Positions 26,601 through 36,628 are shown, counted from the first letter of the stretch. The stretch is DNA of 64,000 nucleotides from Arenibacter catalasegens (GCF_002909235.1 NZ_PHQQ01000006.1:1-64000); one strand, 5' to 3'. Numbers and translations are program-made. The notes: generated from the letters alone by a model not told the origin.

Positions 26601-28499
26601 TTAATATGCTCGTTCGTTCTTGCCTTCAAAAAAGTTGATAAATGCCCTGTTTACTACTCTATTGCCACCTGGAGTGGGATAGTTACCTGTAAAATACCAG
26701 TCTCCTAAGTTTTTAGGACAGGCTTCATGAAGGTTTTCAATATTTTGATATATAATCTGCACTTCTGCCTTAATATCGGGTGGACTTAACAATTGGCCAA
26801 TTTTGTGGGAAATCTCATCGGCTGTAAAAGGGGTGTAAAATTCCTTCACATAATTCACTACTTCGGTATCATGTGATCCGGTTTGGTTCAAGCACTTTTT
26901 ATATATTTCCTCTACAAGGTGCATAGTGTTTCTTTCTTCATGTAGTGCCAATGCAGCTCTAAAGGCAATAAAATCCTCTAGTTTGGCCATGTCTATACCG
27001 TAACAATCCGGATAACGGATTTGTGGGGCGGAGGAAACCACTATTATTTTTTTAGGTAATAGTCTATCAAGAATTCTAAGTATACTTTTTTGTAGGGTCG
27101 TTCCACGAACGATACTGTCATCTATAATTACCAGATTGTCGTTTTCCTTTACAGATCCATAGGAAATATCGTAGACATGGGCAACCAAATCGTCCCTACT
27201 ACTATCTTGGGTTATAAAGGTCCTGAGTTTAGCATCTTTTATAGCTACTTTCTCTATCCTGGGCCTCACTTCCAGAATCTCATGTAGTTCTTCCCTTGTT
27301 ATTTTCCTGCCAATAGAAAGTATTTGTTCTTCTTTCTTCTTGTTCATGTAATTCTGTGCTGCGATTACCATTCCGAAAAAGGAGGTTTCTGCAGTATTGG
27401 GAATATATGAAAATACAGTATTTTTTATATCGTCATCTATCGATTTAAGGATTAAGGGGAAAAGTAATTTTCCCAGCATTTTCCTTTCTTGATAGATTTC
27501 CTTATCACTCCCCCTAGAGAAATAAATACGTTCAAAAGAACAGGCTTTTCTTTCGGTGGGTTCTAAAATTTTCTTGAATTTAACCTTGCCATTTTTTTTA
27601 ATGATAATGGCGTGTCCTGGATCCAACTCTTTAACATCGTCGAAGCTAACGTTGAATACCGTCTGTATTGCAGGTCTTTCTGATGCCACTACTGCAATCT
27701 CCTCATCTTGGTAATAATAAACGGGTCTTATTCCCGCGGGGTCTCTAAGGACAAAGGAATCGCCATGCCCCAAAAGACCTGCCATGGCATAACCACCGTC
27801 AAAGTTTTTTGCCGCCCTCCTCAAAATTTTGGCAACATTTAATCTTTCGGCAATTATTGGAGAGGCTTCCCTCTTGTTAAAACCTTCTTTTTTAATGTCC
27901 TTATAAAGCTGTGCTACGGCATCATCCAAGAAATGCCCAATTTTTTCCATTACCGTTACGGTATCGGCCTTTTCCTTTGGGTGTTGGCCAATTTGTATAA
28001 GCTGGTCGAAAAGCTCATTAACATTGGTCATGTTAAAATTCCCGGCTACGATCAGGTTCCGGTGCATCCAATTGTTCTGCCTTAGAAAAGGATGTACGCT
28101 TTCTATGCTGTTTTTGCCAAAAGTTCCATAACGTACGTGTCCCAAAAGTACTTCCCCAATATAAGGAATGTGCTTTTTTTGTTTGGCCACGTCATTTATA
28201 TATTCTGGGTGTTCCTTAAACGAAGTATTTATACGGTCATTTATTTGGGCAAAAATGTCCTGTATAGGCTGTTGGTCTATGGATCGTACCCGACTCATAT
28301 ACCTTTCACCGGCATCCATATCCAATTTAATACTGGCAAAACCAGCACCATCCTGTCCTCGATTATGTTGCTTTTCCATCATCAAGTACATCTTGTTTAC
28401 CCCGTAAAAGGCAGACCCGTACTTCTCTTGATAATATTCCAACGGTTTTAATAACCGAATTAAGGAAATTCCACATTCATGCTTAATAGCGTCGCTCAT
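26601..28499 (-). CDS. purF: amidophosphoribosyltransferase, long Bacteroidota type
   Basis: The first step of purine synthesis: PRPP plus glutamine gives phosphoribosylamine. After a short leader (MSDAIKHE) comes C9-GISL, the N-terminal nucleophile of class II glutamine amidotransferases, with RGQDGAG and HVRYGTFG downstream. The PRPP-binding loop VIIDDSIVRGTT is in the phosphoribosyltransferase half. At 632 residues it is more than 100 longer than the usual 470-510 residue PurF, including inserts and a C-terminal extension (TGNYPTPGGNRVVNRAF). It lies 44 bp after the PfkB kinase gene, with a terminator between. Confidence 0.88.
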   Translation of the reverse strand: MSDAIKHECGISLIRLLKPLEYYQEKYGSAFYGVNKMYLMMEKQHNRGQDGAGFASIKLDMDAGERYMSRVRSIDQQPIQDIFAQINDRINTSFKEHPEYINDVAKQKKHIPYIGEVLLGHVRYGTFGKNSIESVHPFLRQNNWMHRNLIVAGNFNMTNVNELFDQLIQIGQHPKEKADTVTVMEKIGHFLDDAVAQLYKDIKKEGFNKREASPIIAERLNVAKILRRAAKNFDGGYAMAGLLGHGDSFVLRDPAGIRPVYYYQDEEIAVVASERPAIQTVFNVSFDDVKELDPGHAIIIKKNGKVKFKKILEPTERKACSFERIYFSRGSDKEIYQERKMLGKLLFPLILKSIDDDIKNTVFSYIPNTAETSFFGMVIAAQNYMNKKKEEQILSIGRKITREELHEILEVRPRIEKVAIKDAKLRTFITQDSSRDDLVAHVYDISYGSVKENDNLVIIDDSIVRGTTLQKSILRILDRLLPKKIIVVSSAPQIRYPDCYGIDMAKLEDFIAFRAALALHEERNTMHLVEEIYKKCLNQTGSHDTEVVNYVKEFYTPFTADEISHKIGQLLSPPDIKAEVQIIYQNIENLHEACPKNLGDWYFTGNYPTPGGNRVVNRAFINFFEGKNERAY

Positions 28500-28517
28500 G
28501 GTAACTTTAAATTAAAA

Positions 28518-28539
28518 ATGCCCTGTTAGGTCAGGGCAT
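28518..28539 (-). terminator. intrinsic terminator between PfkB kinase and purF
   Basis: ATGCCCTG (28518-28525) pairs with CAGGGCAT (28532-28539) around a 6-nt loop. On the minus strand it is followed by TTTTTAATTT, ending the kinase transcript just before purF. It could also act as an attenuator for purF. Confidence 0.7.
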
Positions 28540-28543
28540 ATAT

Positions 28544-29470
28544 TTATTGTAATTCAATATCAAATTGGGTCAACTCTTTAAACTGGAGCAACCTATTGTT
28601 AGCTTCTTTCTTTTCTAATTTTTCCATTCTTTCTGTTCCAAAGCGTTCAACACAAAAGGAAGCTAGGTTGGAACCGTGGATAACAGCGCTTTTTAAATTA
28701 TTAAAGCTTATGTTTTCCGATTCTGCCAAATACCCGGCAAAACCACCAGCAAAGGTATCACCGGCCCCTGTTGGGTCAAAAACTTCTTCCAAGGGCAATG
28801 CAGGAGCAAAAAATACCTTTGACTTGTGGAACAATAAAGCTCCGTGCTCTCCTTTTTTAATCACTACATATTTAGGTCCCATTGCTTGAATTTTTTCGGC
28901 AGCCTTTACCAAGGAGTGCTCACTGGTAAGCTGTCTGGCCTCTTCATCGTTAATGGTGATAACATCTATATGTTTTATAACTTCTTTCAACTCATTAAGG
29001 GCATGGTCCATCCAAAAGTTCATGGTATCCAAGATTATAAGTTTTGGTCGTTTTTCCATCTGATTAATTACACTCATTTGAGTGTCTGGGTGTAAATTTC
29101 CCAACATTAATACATCGGCATCCTTAAAATTGTTTGGAACAATCGGATTGAAGTCGGCAAGAACATTTAATTCTGTGGACAAGGTGTCTCTAGAGTTAAG
29201 GTCATTATGGTATTTGCCACTCCAAAAGAAGGTTTTACCGCCTTTGATAACTTGTAGGGCAGAAATATCAATATTTCTATCGGTCAACAAATCTAAATAT
29301 TCCTGTGGAAAATCTTCGCCTACAACTGAAACAATAGCCGATTTTACCTTAAACTGGGAAGCTGCCAGACCAATAAAAGTAGCTGCCCCTCCCAATATTT
29401 TATCGGTTTTGCCAAAAGGGGTTTCTATAGCGTCAAAGGCAACAGTGCCTACAATTAAAAGTTTGCCCAT
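28544..29470 (-). CDS. PfkB family carbohydrate/nucleoside kinase
   Basis: The 308-residue protein has the ribokinase fold motifs: an N-terminal GG pair (ILGGAATFIGLAAS) and the C-terminal DPTGAGDTFAGGFAG signature with the catalytic Asp. Family members phosphorylate sugars or nucleosides with ATP. It stands between rnhA/purN and purF, so a nucleoside or ribose substrate feeding purine metabolism is plausible but not shown. The substrate lid differs from adenosine kinases I know. Confidence 0.82.
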   Translation of the reverse strand: MGKLLIVGTVAFDAIETPFGKTDKILGGAATFIGLAASQFKVKSAIVSVVGEDFPQEYLDLLTDRNIDISALQVIKGGKTFFWSGKYHNDLNSRDTLSTELNVLADFNPIVPNNFKDADVLMLGNLHPDTQMSVINQMEKRPKLIILDTMNFWMDHALNELKEVIKHIDVITINDEEARQLTSEHSLVKAAEKIQAMGPKYVVIKKGEHGALLFHKSKVFFAPALPLEEVFDPTGAGDTFAGGFAGYLAESENISFNNLKSAVIHGSNLASFCVERFGTERMEKLEKKEANNRLLQFKELTQFDIELQ

Positions 29471-29556
29471 TAAATTTTAAAATTTGCTGCAAAGATAGGT
29501 TTTTGAACTGCTATTTCCATGGCATTGGAAATCAAATTTTAAAAATTATTTTATCT

Positions 29557-30192
29557 TTATTTCCGACCGAAATCTGCGGGAATTTCTCCCCAGGCCTTGG
29601 TTTCCCATTTAACTATGGTAGTGCTATAAGGATTTTTTTCTAGCCATGTAATGGCGCGGCGTACCAGATCAAACACCACTTTGTTATCGGCTGTTTCGGG
29701 CAATTTGGAATTACAACTTTTTTTTCGGACCCAACTCATGGCTGTTTTGGAGTCTGTGTACAATATTCTATTGCTATTATTTTGCTTTAAATAGGCAAGT
29801 CCGTGTACCAATGCCAAAAACTCTCCGATATTATTGGTGCCTTGTTTAAAAGGTCCTTGTTTAAAGAGTTCTTTTTTGGTTTTTGTGTCCACCCCTCTGT
29901 ATTCCATTATTCCTGGATTTCCACTGGAGGCTGCATCTACCGAAATAGAATTATAATTGGGTTGGCCAATTTTCTGTAATAACTCCTTGCTAAGTGTAGG
30001 GGTATTGCTCTTTTTGCCCTTATAGTCCTCGTAATCGCCATTGAAGGCCTTTTTTGCAGCTTCAAAGCTGGGGAAAGATTTGTACTGTGCTCCCTTGTAG
30101 TTGGTGATTGCCGATTTACAGTCTTTCCAGCTGGTGTATATTCCTGGTCTGCTCCCCTTCCATACCGTATAAAATTTCTCTTTTTTGGCCAT
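29557..30192 (-). CDS. rnhA: ribonuclease H1 with viroplasmin-like N-terminal domain
   Basis: Residues 1-52 (FYTVWKGSRPGIYTSWKDCKSAI) form the RNA/DNA-hybrid-binding viroplasmin/caulimovirus domain. Residues 80-211 are the RNase H domain with the four acidic residues D86, E124, D147 and D207. It cleaves RNA in RNA:DNA hybrids. Its start overlaps the stop of purN by one base (TAATG), implying translational coupling. Confidence 0.9.
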   Translation of the reverse strand: MAKKEKFYTVWKGSRPGIYTSWKDCKSAITNYKGAQYKSFPSFEAAKKAFNGDYEDYKGKKSNTPTLSKELLQKIGQPNYNSISVDAASSGNPGIMEYRGVDTKTKKELFKQGPFKQGTNNIGEFLALVHGLAYLKQNNSNRILYTDSKTAMSWVRKKSCNSKLPETADNKVVFDLVRRAITWLEKNPYSTTIVKWETKAWGEIPADFGRK

Positions 30193-30761
30193 TATTTCCC
30201 CATTAATACCTCTTCTATTACTCTAGGAAAGTGCTCATATTCTAGCTGATGAACCTTTTCGGCAATCATATTAGGGGTGTCGTTAGGATTTAATGCAACT
30301 TTTGCCTGCTTTATTATGGCGCCTTCATCGTAATTTTCGTTTACATAATGGATAGTTATACCTGTTTCAGACTCGTTATTGTTCTTTACGGATTCATGGA
30401 CATGCATACCGTACATTCCTTTGCCTCCGTACTTAGGTAGCAATGCTGGATGAATATTAACAATTTTATTGGGATAGCTATTGATGAGGTTATCGGGAAT
30501 TTTCCATAGAAATCCAGCCAACACTATAAGGTCTGGGCTCAGGGATTTAAGGACATTTAAAACGCAGTCCGAATTATAAAAAGAATGTTTATTAAAGTAT
30601 AATGCGTTAATATTTAAACGGTTGCATCTTTCGAAAACCTTGGCGTCCCTTTTGTTGGATAGTACACAGCTAATGGAGACCTCAGGATTTGTGTTAAAAT
30701 AGCGTACTATGTTTTCAACATTGGAGCCAGAGCCAGAAGCAAATAGGACTATACTTTTCAT
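30192..30761 (-). CDS. purN: phosphoribosylglycinamide formyltransferase
   Basis: The 189-residue protein has SGSGSN (9-14) for GAR phosphate binding, the NIHPALLPKYGG motif with catalytic H104, and NYDEG with D145. It formylates GAR using 10-formyl-THF, the third step of purine synthesis. It is the first gene of the purN-rnhA-kinase run leading toward purF, and diverges from acpP. Confidence 0.93.
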   Translation of the reverse strand: MKSIVLFASGSGSNVENIVRYFNTNPEVSISCVLSNKRDAKVFERCNRLNINALYFNKHSFYNSDCVLNVLKSLSPDLIVLAGFLWKIPDNLINSYPNKIVNIHPALLPKYGGKGMYGMHVHESVKNNNESETGITIHYVNENYDEGAIIKQAKVALNPNDTPNMIAEKVHQLEYEHFPRVIEEVLMGK

Positions 30762-30879
30762 GTAGTTTGTTGGGGTTAGGACAGAAAATAATTTTGAGCT
30801 AAAATAGCACTCTTGTATTTAATTTTATTAAATTACATCACATTTTAACGACAAATAGTGTTATTAAACCAAAGTTTTT

Positions 30880-30887
30880 TATTTTTG
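30880..30887 (+). promoter_or_regulatory. -7 promoter box for acpP
   Basis: TATTTTTG matches TAnnTTTG and lies 33 bp before the acpP ATG in an AT-rich leader. A -33 TTTG at the expected distance is not clear. Confidence 0.5.
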
Positions 30888-30920
30888 CCTTCAATTTAAA
30901 TTTTTAAAACCGATATTATT

Positions 30921-31154
30921 ATGTCAGACATTGCATCAAGAGTAAAAGCTATCATCGTAGATAAATTAGGTGTTGACGAGAACGAAGTTGTAACCGAAGC
31001 TAGCTTTACCAACGACCTAGGGGCAGATTCATTGGATACTGTTGAATTGATTATGGAGTTCGAAAAGGAATTCGATATTCAGATTCCAGACGATCAAGCA
31101 GAGAACATTGCTACAGTTGGTCAAGCTATAAGTTATATAGAAGAAGCCAAGTAA
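30921..31154 (+). CDS. acpP: acyl carrier protein
   Basis: The 77-residue acidic protein has the phosphopantetheine attachment site [12 protein letters not shown] with S37. It carries growing acyl chains on a thioester in type II fatty acid synthesis. It precedes fabF, with an intrinsic terminator in the gap that would let acpP be made in excess over the synthase. Confidence 0.97.
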   Translation: MSDIASRVKAIIVDKLGVDENEVVTEASFTNDLGADSLDTVELIMEFEKEFDIQIPDDQAENIATVGQAISYIEEAK

Positions 31155-31179
31155 TTTTATGATTTCTTGAACAAGTTTC

Positions 31180-31224
31180 AAAATTATCCATGTGGTAAAG
31201 ACGCTGCATGGATAATTTTTTTTA
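31180..31224 (+). terminator. intrinsic terminator between acpP and fabF
   Basis: AAATTATCCATG (31181-31192) pairs with CATGGATAATTT (31207-31218), followed by a T-run. It probably terminates most acpP transcripts, with read-through or a separate promoter serving fabF. Confidence 0.85.
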
Positions 31225-31265
31225 ATTTACACCTAACTTATTAAGTTAAACAAAAATTTAGTTCA

Positions 31266-32516
31266 ATGCAATTAAAGCGAGTTGTAGTTACTGGTCTAGG
31301 TGCTTTAACACCTATTGGCAATAATATTGAAGAGTATTGGGAAGGTTTAAAGAACGGAAAAAGTGGTTCTGCTCCTATTACTTATTATGATACAGAGAAG
31401 TTTAAGGTAAAATTTGCATGCGAACTAAAAAACTATAATGCTGAGGATTATTTCGATAGAAAAGAGGCTCGTAAATTGGACCGATTTGCCCAATATGCTC
31501 TAATTTCTTCTGATGAGGCCATTAAAGATTCAGGCCTAGATCTTGACAAAATAGACAAGTTTAGAGTTGGAGTAATATGGGGAGCTGGTATAGGAGGGTT
31601 GGAGACTTTTCAGAACGAAGTTTTAAATTTTGCCGCAGGAGATGGTACCCCAAGGTTTAATCCATTCTTTATCCCCAAAATGATTGCTGATATTGCACCT
31701 GGCAATATTTCCATAAAGCATGGTTTTATGGGTCCCAATTATACAACGGTATCGGCTTGTGCATCTTCTGCCAATGCAATAATAGACGCTTTGAACACTA
31801 TTCGTTTGGGGTATTGTGATGTTATAGTTACAGGAGGAAGTGAGGCTGCGGTTACAATTGCCGGAATGGGAGGTTTTGGAGCCATGCATGCACTTTCAAC
31901 ACGTAATGATAGTCCTGAAACCGCTTCCAGACCATTTGATGCTACTAGGGACGGTTTTGTTCTAGGAGAAGGAGCTGGAGCGTTAATACTTGAAGAATAT
32001 GAGCATGCAATGGCGAGAGGAGCTAAAATTTACGCAGAAGTTGCAGGTGGAGGCCTATCTAGTGATGCCTATCATATGACAGCACCACATCCGGAAGGAA
32101 TTGGGGTTGTACGTGTAATGGAGAATTGCTTAAAGGATGCGGGACTAAAACCAGAGGATGTAGATGCCGTAAATACTCATGGTACTTCAACCCCATTAGG
32201 GGATGTTGCTGAACTAAAGGCCATTTCCAAGGTTTTTGGTAAACATGCACCCCATATGAATATAAATTCCACTAAATCCATGACAGGTCACCTTTTGGGT
32301 GCGGCCGGGGCTATAGAGGCCATAGCCTCTATTTTGGCAATGCAACATAGTTTGGTACCTCCGACCATAAACCACACTACGGTAGATGAAAACATTGACC
32401 CTAAATTAAACCTTACCCTTAACAAGGCGCAAAAAAGAGAGGTAAATGTTGCTCTGAGCAATACTTTTGGATTTGGGGGACACAATGCATGTGTGATATT
32501 TAAAAAAATTAGCTAA
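31266..32516 (+). CDS. fabF: beta-ketoacyl-ACP synthase II
   Basis: The 416-residue thiolase-fold enzyme has the Cys-His-His triad: C165 (VSACASSAN), H305 (NTHGTSTPLGD) and H342 (SMTGHLLGAAG). It condenses malonyl-ACP with acyl-ACP during chain elongation. It lies between acpP and rnc (8-bp gap), a conserved order in bacteria. Confidence 0.96.
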   Translation: MQLKRVVVTGLGALTPIGNNIEEYWEGLKNGKSGSAPITYYDTEKFKVKFACELKNYNAEDYFDRKEARKLDRFAQYALISSDEAIKDSGLDLDKIDKFRVGVIWGAGIGGLETFQNEVLNFAAGDGTPRFNPFFIPKMIADIAPGNISIKHGFMGPNYTTVSACASSANAIIDALNTIRLGYCDVIVTGGSEAAVTIAGMGGFGAMHALSTRNDSPETASRPFDATRDGFVLGEGAGALILEEYEHAMARGAKIYAEVAGGGLSSDAYHMTAPHPEGIGVVRVMENCLKDAGLKPEDVDAVNTHGTSTPLGDVAELKAISKVFGKHAPHMNINSTKSMTGHLLGAAGAIEAIASILAMQHSLVPPTINHTTVDENIDPKLNLTLNKAQKREVNVALSNTFGFGGHNACVIFKKIS

Positions 32517-32524
32517 TTCAAAAT

Positions 32525-33262
32525 ATGAACGCTTTTTCCAATTTATTTAATTCCCATTCAAAACAGGATGGGAATTTTTTTTTGGGAATGAAAAAAATCC
32601 TAGGATTTAAGCCTAAAAACTTGGAAATTTATCAAAAAGCGTTCGTACATCGTTCTGCCAACAGAAAGGACAGAGAGGGCTTCCCAATGAATTACGAGCG
32701 CTTGGAATTTTTAGGAGATGCCATGCTAGGGACCATAATTTCCAAACATTTGTATATCAAAGTACCGGAGGGGGACGAGGGTTATCTGACCAAAATGAGG
32801 TCTAAAATTGTAAGTAGGGAACACCTCAATGAATTGGGGAAGGACCTTAGACTTATCGATTTTGTGGAGAGTAGAATTCCTAAATCCCGTTTTGGGGACA
32901 ATATTCACGGCAATGTTTTTGAGGCCTTGGTAGGTGCCATATATTTGGATAGAGGGTATAAGTATTGTGAAAAATTTATTAGTAAAAGAATTATAGATCC
33001 CTATGTGGATATAGAACAATTGGAGGGTAAGGTAATAAGCTACAAGAGCTTGGTAATAGAATGGTGCCAAAAACAAAAAAAATCCTTCAATTACGATATA
33101 TACGAAGACACTGGCAATGATGTAATTAAGCATTTTGCCGTGAAATTATCCATAGGGGGTAAAATTGTTGCCAAGGCTAGGGCTACTTCAAAAAAGAAAG
33201 CCGAAGAAAGGGCATCCAAGAGAGCTTATTTTGCCTTACAGGACAAAATGGATAAATCTTAA
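32525..33262 (+). CDS. rnc: ribonuclease III
   Basis: The 245-residue protein has the RNase III signature ERLEFLGDA (58-66) and a second acidic site in NVFEALVGAIYLDRG. A C-terminal double-stranded RNA-binding domain with KKKAEERASKRAY follows. It cuts double-stranded RNA in rRNA maturation and mRNA turnover. It starts 8 bp after fabF. Confidence 0.95.
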   Translation: MNAFSNLFNSHSKQDGNFFLGMKKILGFKPKNLEIYQKAFVHRSANRKDREGFPMNYERLEFLGDAMLGTIISKHLYIKVPEGDEGYLTKMRSKIVSREHLNELGKDLRLIDFVESRIPKSRFGDNIHGNVFEALVGAIYLDRGYKYCEKFISKRIIDPYVDIEQLEGKVISYKSLVIEWCQKQKKSFNYDIYEDTGNDVIKHFAVKLSIGGKIVAKARATSKKKAEERASKRAYFALQDKMDKS

Positions 33263-33443
33263 GAGTAGCGGTTCTTGAATTGATGGAATTATGTGAAACT
33301 TTGCTAAGCAAACTTGTCAATGGCCCAGTTAACATCAAAATTTGTTTAACTCCAACGTTTTCGTAGGTTACACAACGTTTTATAGCTAAAATGGATAGGC
33401 TGGTTTCGTTATTAATCCTATATTTACGCCTTTCACGGAAAGT

Positions 33444-33908
33444 ATGGCAGCGATACACAAAATTTCGGAAGATTTTTATGAAGAAACTTTCACTTTAATC
33501 GCTTTGCACAGCAGTATCGAAGATTTTATGCTGGTATATACTCTTAATTCTTGTTTAAAAACGAAGTTAAAGAGGTCCGTGAACGATTTGGAAATATCCC
33601 AAAGTGGCTCGTTCCCAATATTTGATTGGAGAGACGAAGTAAATGATCGCTATTTTACACTTGTTAATAACAATGTTGTAAAGGAAGAGAAATTAAGTAT
33701 AGGAAATCTCTTTCAAGACCAACCCTCATTTACAAAATATCATTTGGTTCCGGAATACAGGGATGTGGACTATTTTTTAAAGATAGAACACGACGAAATC
33801 GACGTGGAAGAAGAAATTTTGAAGTCAGTACTAGCAATCCCAAAGATCATAACAGCTTATGTAGTGGATGCCAGTAAGTTAAAATCTAAAAATAATTTAA
33901 TATTTTAA
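33444..33908 (+). CDS. IPExxxVDY family protein
   Basis: The 154-residue protein contains VPEYRDVDY (102-110), the signature of this Bacteroidota-restricted family, whose function is unknown. It ends 4 bp before pyk, an arrangement that suggests coupled expression with pyruvate kinase. No signal peptide or membrane span is visible. Confidence 0.88.
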   Translation: MAAIHKISEDFYEETFTLIALHSSIEDFMLVYTLNSCLKTKLKRSVNDLEISQSGSFPIFDWRDEVNDRYFTLVNNNVVKEEKLSIGNLFQDQPSFTKYHLVPEYRDVDYFLKIEHDEIDVEEEILKSVLAIPKIITAYVVDASKLKSKNNLIF

Positions 33909-33912
33909 AATA

Positions 33913-35355
33913 ATGTCAACAAACAAAAAGACAAAAATAGTAGCAACCTTAGGACCAGCTACTAGTACGAAGAGTGTTCTTAAGGACATGATTGAGGCTG
34001 GAGTGGATGTCTTTAGGGTAAACTTTTCCCATGCCGATTATAAAGACGTGGAAGAGCGTATAAAGATGATTCGCGAACTTAACGACGAATTGGGTACCAA
34101 CACTTCAATTCTTGCTGATTTACAAGGGCCAAAATTAAGGGTCGGGGTAATGGCTAGTGAAGTGGTCGTTTCTCCTGGAGACGAAATAACATTTGTTACC
34201 GGTAAGCCTTTTGAGGGAAATGCTGAGAGAGTGTATATGAACTATGCCAATTTCCCTAGAGATGTAAAAGCCGGTGAGCGTATTCTATTGGATGATGGAA
34301 AGTTAATGTTCGAAGTGATTTCCACCAATTCTAAGGATGAGGTTAAGGCTAAAGTAATCCAGGGAGGACCTTTAAAGTCTAAAAAGGGCGTTAACTTACC
34401 AAATACCAACATCTCTCTTCCTGCATTAACGGAAAAGGATATTAAAGATGCAATTTTTGCAATTTCCCAAGATGTGGATTGGATAGCACTTTCCTTTGTA
34501 CGATTTAGCCAGGATCTAATAGATTTACAAAATATCATTAAGGAACATTCCAAATATAAAATTCCTATTATTGCCAAAATTGAAAAGCCTGAAGCGGTAG
34601 AGAACATTGATAAGATTATAGCCTATTGTGACGGATTAATGGTTGCTAGGGGCGATTTAGGTGTTGAAGTTCCAGCTCAAGAAGTACCACTTATTCAAAA
34701 ACAATTGGTGTTAAGGGCCAAAAAAGCTAGAATACCTGTGATTATTGCTACCCAGATGATGGAAACAATGATTACAAGCCTTACTCCTACCCGTGCAGAG
34801 GTGAACGATGTTGCCAACTCCGTTATGGATGGTGCAGATGCCGTAATGCTTTCTGGAGAGACTTCTGTTGGTAATTATCCTGTTCAGGTTATAGAGAAAA
34901 TGGCGAGTATCTTGGTAAGTGTGGAGAATTCAGAATTAATTAAGGTGCCGCATGAGCCACCACAGGTAAGGACCAATAGGTATATTACCAAATCTATCTG
35001 CTACCATGCTGCCAATATGGCCAATGAAATTAAGGCCAAGGCAATATCTACCTTGACCAATAGTGGTTATACGGCTTTTCAAATATCTGCTTGGAGACCA
35101 AAGGCACATATTTTGGTATTCACCTCCAATAAAAGAATTCTTACCCAGTTGAACCTGCTGTGGGGAGTAAAGGCATTTTATTACGATAAATTTGTTTCCA
35201 CAGATGAGACCATTGAGGATGTAAATAAAATGGCCTGTCAGAAGGGGTTTTTAGAGGTTGGTGATATGTTGATCAGTTTGGCTGCTATGCCCATAAAAGA
35301 AAAAGGTATGGTAAATACCTTACGTGTTTCTCAGATAGAAAGCTGTGATTTTTAG
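33913..35355 (+). CDS. pyk: pyruvate kinase
   Basis: The 480-residue protein begins TKIVATLGPATSTKSVL and carries the catalytic-lysine segment IPIIAKIEKPEAVENID, the GDLGVEVP loop and the ATQMMETMI motif. It makes ATP and pyruvate from phosphoenolpyruvate in glycolysis. It follows the IPExxxVDY gene and is closed by a strong terminator. Confidence 0.97.
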   Translation: MSTNKKTKIVATLGPATSTKSVLKDMIEAGVDVFRVNFSHADYKDVEERIKMIRELNDELGTNTSILADLQGPKLRVGVMASEVVVSPGDEITFVTGKPFEGNAERVYMNYANFPRDVKAGERILLDDGKLMFEVISTNSKDEVKAKVIQGGPLKSKKGVNLPNTNISLPALTEKDIKDAIFAISQDVDWIALSFVRFSQDLIDLQNIIKEHSKYKIPIIAKIEKPEAVENIDKIIAYCDGLMVARGDLGVEVPAQEVPLIQKQLVLRAKKARIPVIIATQMMETMITSLTPTRAEVNDVANSVMDGADAVMLSGETSVGNYPVQVIEKMASILVSVENSELIKVPHEPPQVRTNRYITKSICYHAANMANEIKAKAISTLTNSGYTAFQISAWRPKAHILVFTSNKRILTQLNLLWGVKAFYYDKFVSTDETIEDVNKMACQKGFLEVGDMLISLAAMPIKEKGMVNTLRVSQIESCDF

Positions 35356-35383
35356 AAATACATTTTACTAAATATATTTAATT

Positions 35384-35421
35384 GGACCTGTAAGATTTTC
35401 AAAATCCTACAGGTCCTTTTT
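35384..35421 (+). terminator. intrinsic terminator of pyk
   Basis: GGACCTGTA (35384-35392) pairs with TACAGGTCC (35408-35416), with an inner GATTTT/AAAATC extension, followed by TTTTTATT. Confidence 0.88.
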
Positions 35422-35530
35422 ATTAGTGGGATTAGGATTTGATAAGCTTTAATGTATTGAAATGCGATGGTTGATTTTTAGCTGAGTTTCAAGTGCAATA
35501 CTTGGAGGTATGCCTAGGGGATTTTATTAA

Positions 35531-36628
35531 TCATAAGTCGAACTTTAATTGAACGGTAAGGGACTTTTGTTCCAAGGGTTCGTTTTTTTCAGTATTTAAA
35601 TTGGAAAGGGATATGCCCAATAGTCGAACGGAATTTTCCATTTTTTCTTGGTAAAGCAATTCCTTGGTAGTTTCCAGAATCAAGGATTTTTCAGCAATAT
35701 AATAGGGGAGGGTCTTGCTCCGTGTATGTAGGGTGAAATCGCTGTATTTTATTTTTAAGGTTACCGTTTTTCCAGATATTTTCGATTTTTTTAGCCGCCT
35801 TTCCAGTTCCTTGGCAATGTTTTCCAATCGCTGGAGCATAAAAATTTCACTACTCAGATTTTCATCAAAGGTGCGTTCGGCACCTACGGACTTTGGGATT
35901 CTGTTGGGTTTTACCTCGCTGTTGTGTATTCCTCTTACCACATGGTAATAGTATTCGCCGCTTTTTCCAAAATTATCCTTTAGGAATTCAATGGATCTCT
36001 CCTTAAGATCTTTACCCGTAAATACACCTAGGTGATACATTTTATCGGCCGTAACTTTTCCAACGCCGTAGAATTTTCGAATTTCCAGTTCTTCCAAAAA
36101 GGAAATAACTTCCTCTGGATTAACGGTTTTTTGACCATTGGGCTTGTTGTAGTCACTGGCTACCTTGGCTATAAATTTATTAATGGATATACCTGCAGAG
36201 GCAGTTAAGCCTACTTCGTCAAAAATACGATGTCTTATTTCCTTAGCAATTAGGGAAGCAGAAGGGTTCCCCTTTTTGTTGGTGGTCACATCCAAATAAG
36301 CCTCGTCCAAAGAAAGGGGTTCTACTAAATCCGTATAATCGTAAAAAATGTTTCTAATTTTAAGGGAAATCTCTTTGTACCGTTCAAAACGGGGAGGCAC
36401 AAAAATTAACTCAGGACAATTCTTTTTGGCCATATAGCCGCTCATGGCACTACGGACGCCAAATTTCCTTGCTTCGTAACTGGCGGCCGCAACCACACCG
36501 CGTTTTTCAGCTCCACCTACGGCCAATGGCTTGCCTTTTAAACTTGGGTCATCCATTTGTTCCACGGAGGCGTAAAATGCGTCCATATCCACATGGATAA
36601 TTTTTCGATGCGCGAAATCCAAATTCAT
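35531..36628 (-). CDS. dinB: DNA polymerase IV (Y-family)
   Basis: The 365-residue protein has the metal-binding D14 and D16 in HVDMDAFYASVEQ and the SLDEAYLDV motif, then helix-hairpin-helix (KFYGVGKVTADKMYHLG) and little-finger regions. It copies damaged DNA with low fidelity. At the C-terminus I see no clear beta-clamp-binding pentapeptide beyond the final SLTVQLKFDL stretch, so clamp binding is unproven. Confidence 0.93.
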   Translation of the reverse strand: MNLDFAHRKIIHVDMDAFYASVEQMDDPSLKGKPLAVGGAEKRGVVAAASYEARKFGVRSAMSGYMAKKNCPELIFVPPRFERYKEISLKIRNIFYDYTDLVEPLSLDEAYLDVTTNKKGNPSASLIAKEIRHRIFDEVGLTASAGISINKFIAKVASDYNKPNGQKTVNPEEVISFLEELEIRKFYGVGKVTADKMYHLGVFTGKDLKERSIEFLKDNFGKSGEYYYHVVRGIHNSEVKPNRIPKSVGAERTFDENLSSEIFMLQRLENIAKELERRLKKSKISGKTVTLKIKYSDFTLHTRSKTLPYYIAEKSLILETTKELLYQEKMENSVRLLGISLSNLNTEKNEPLEQKSLTVQLKFDL

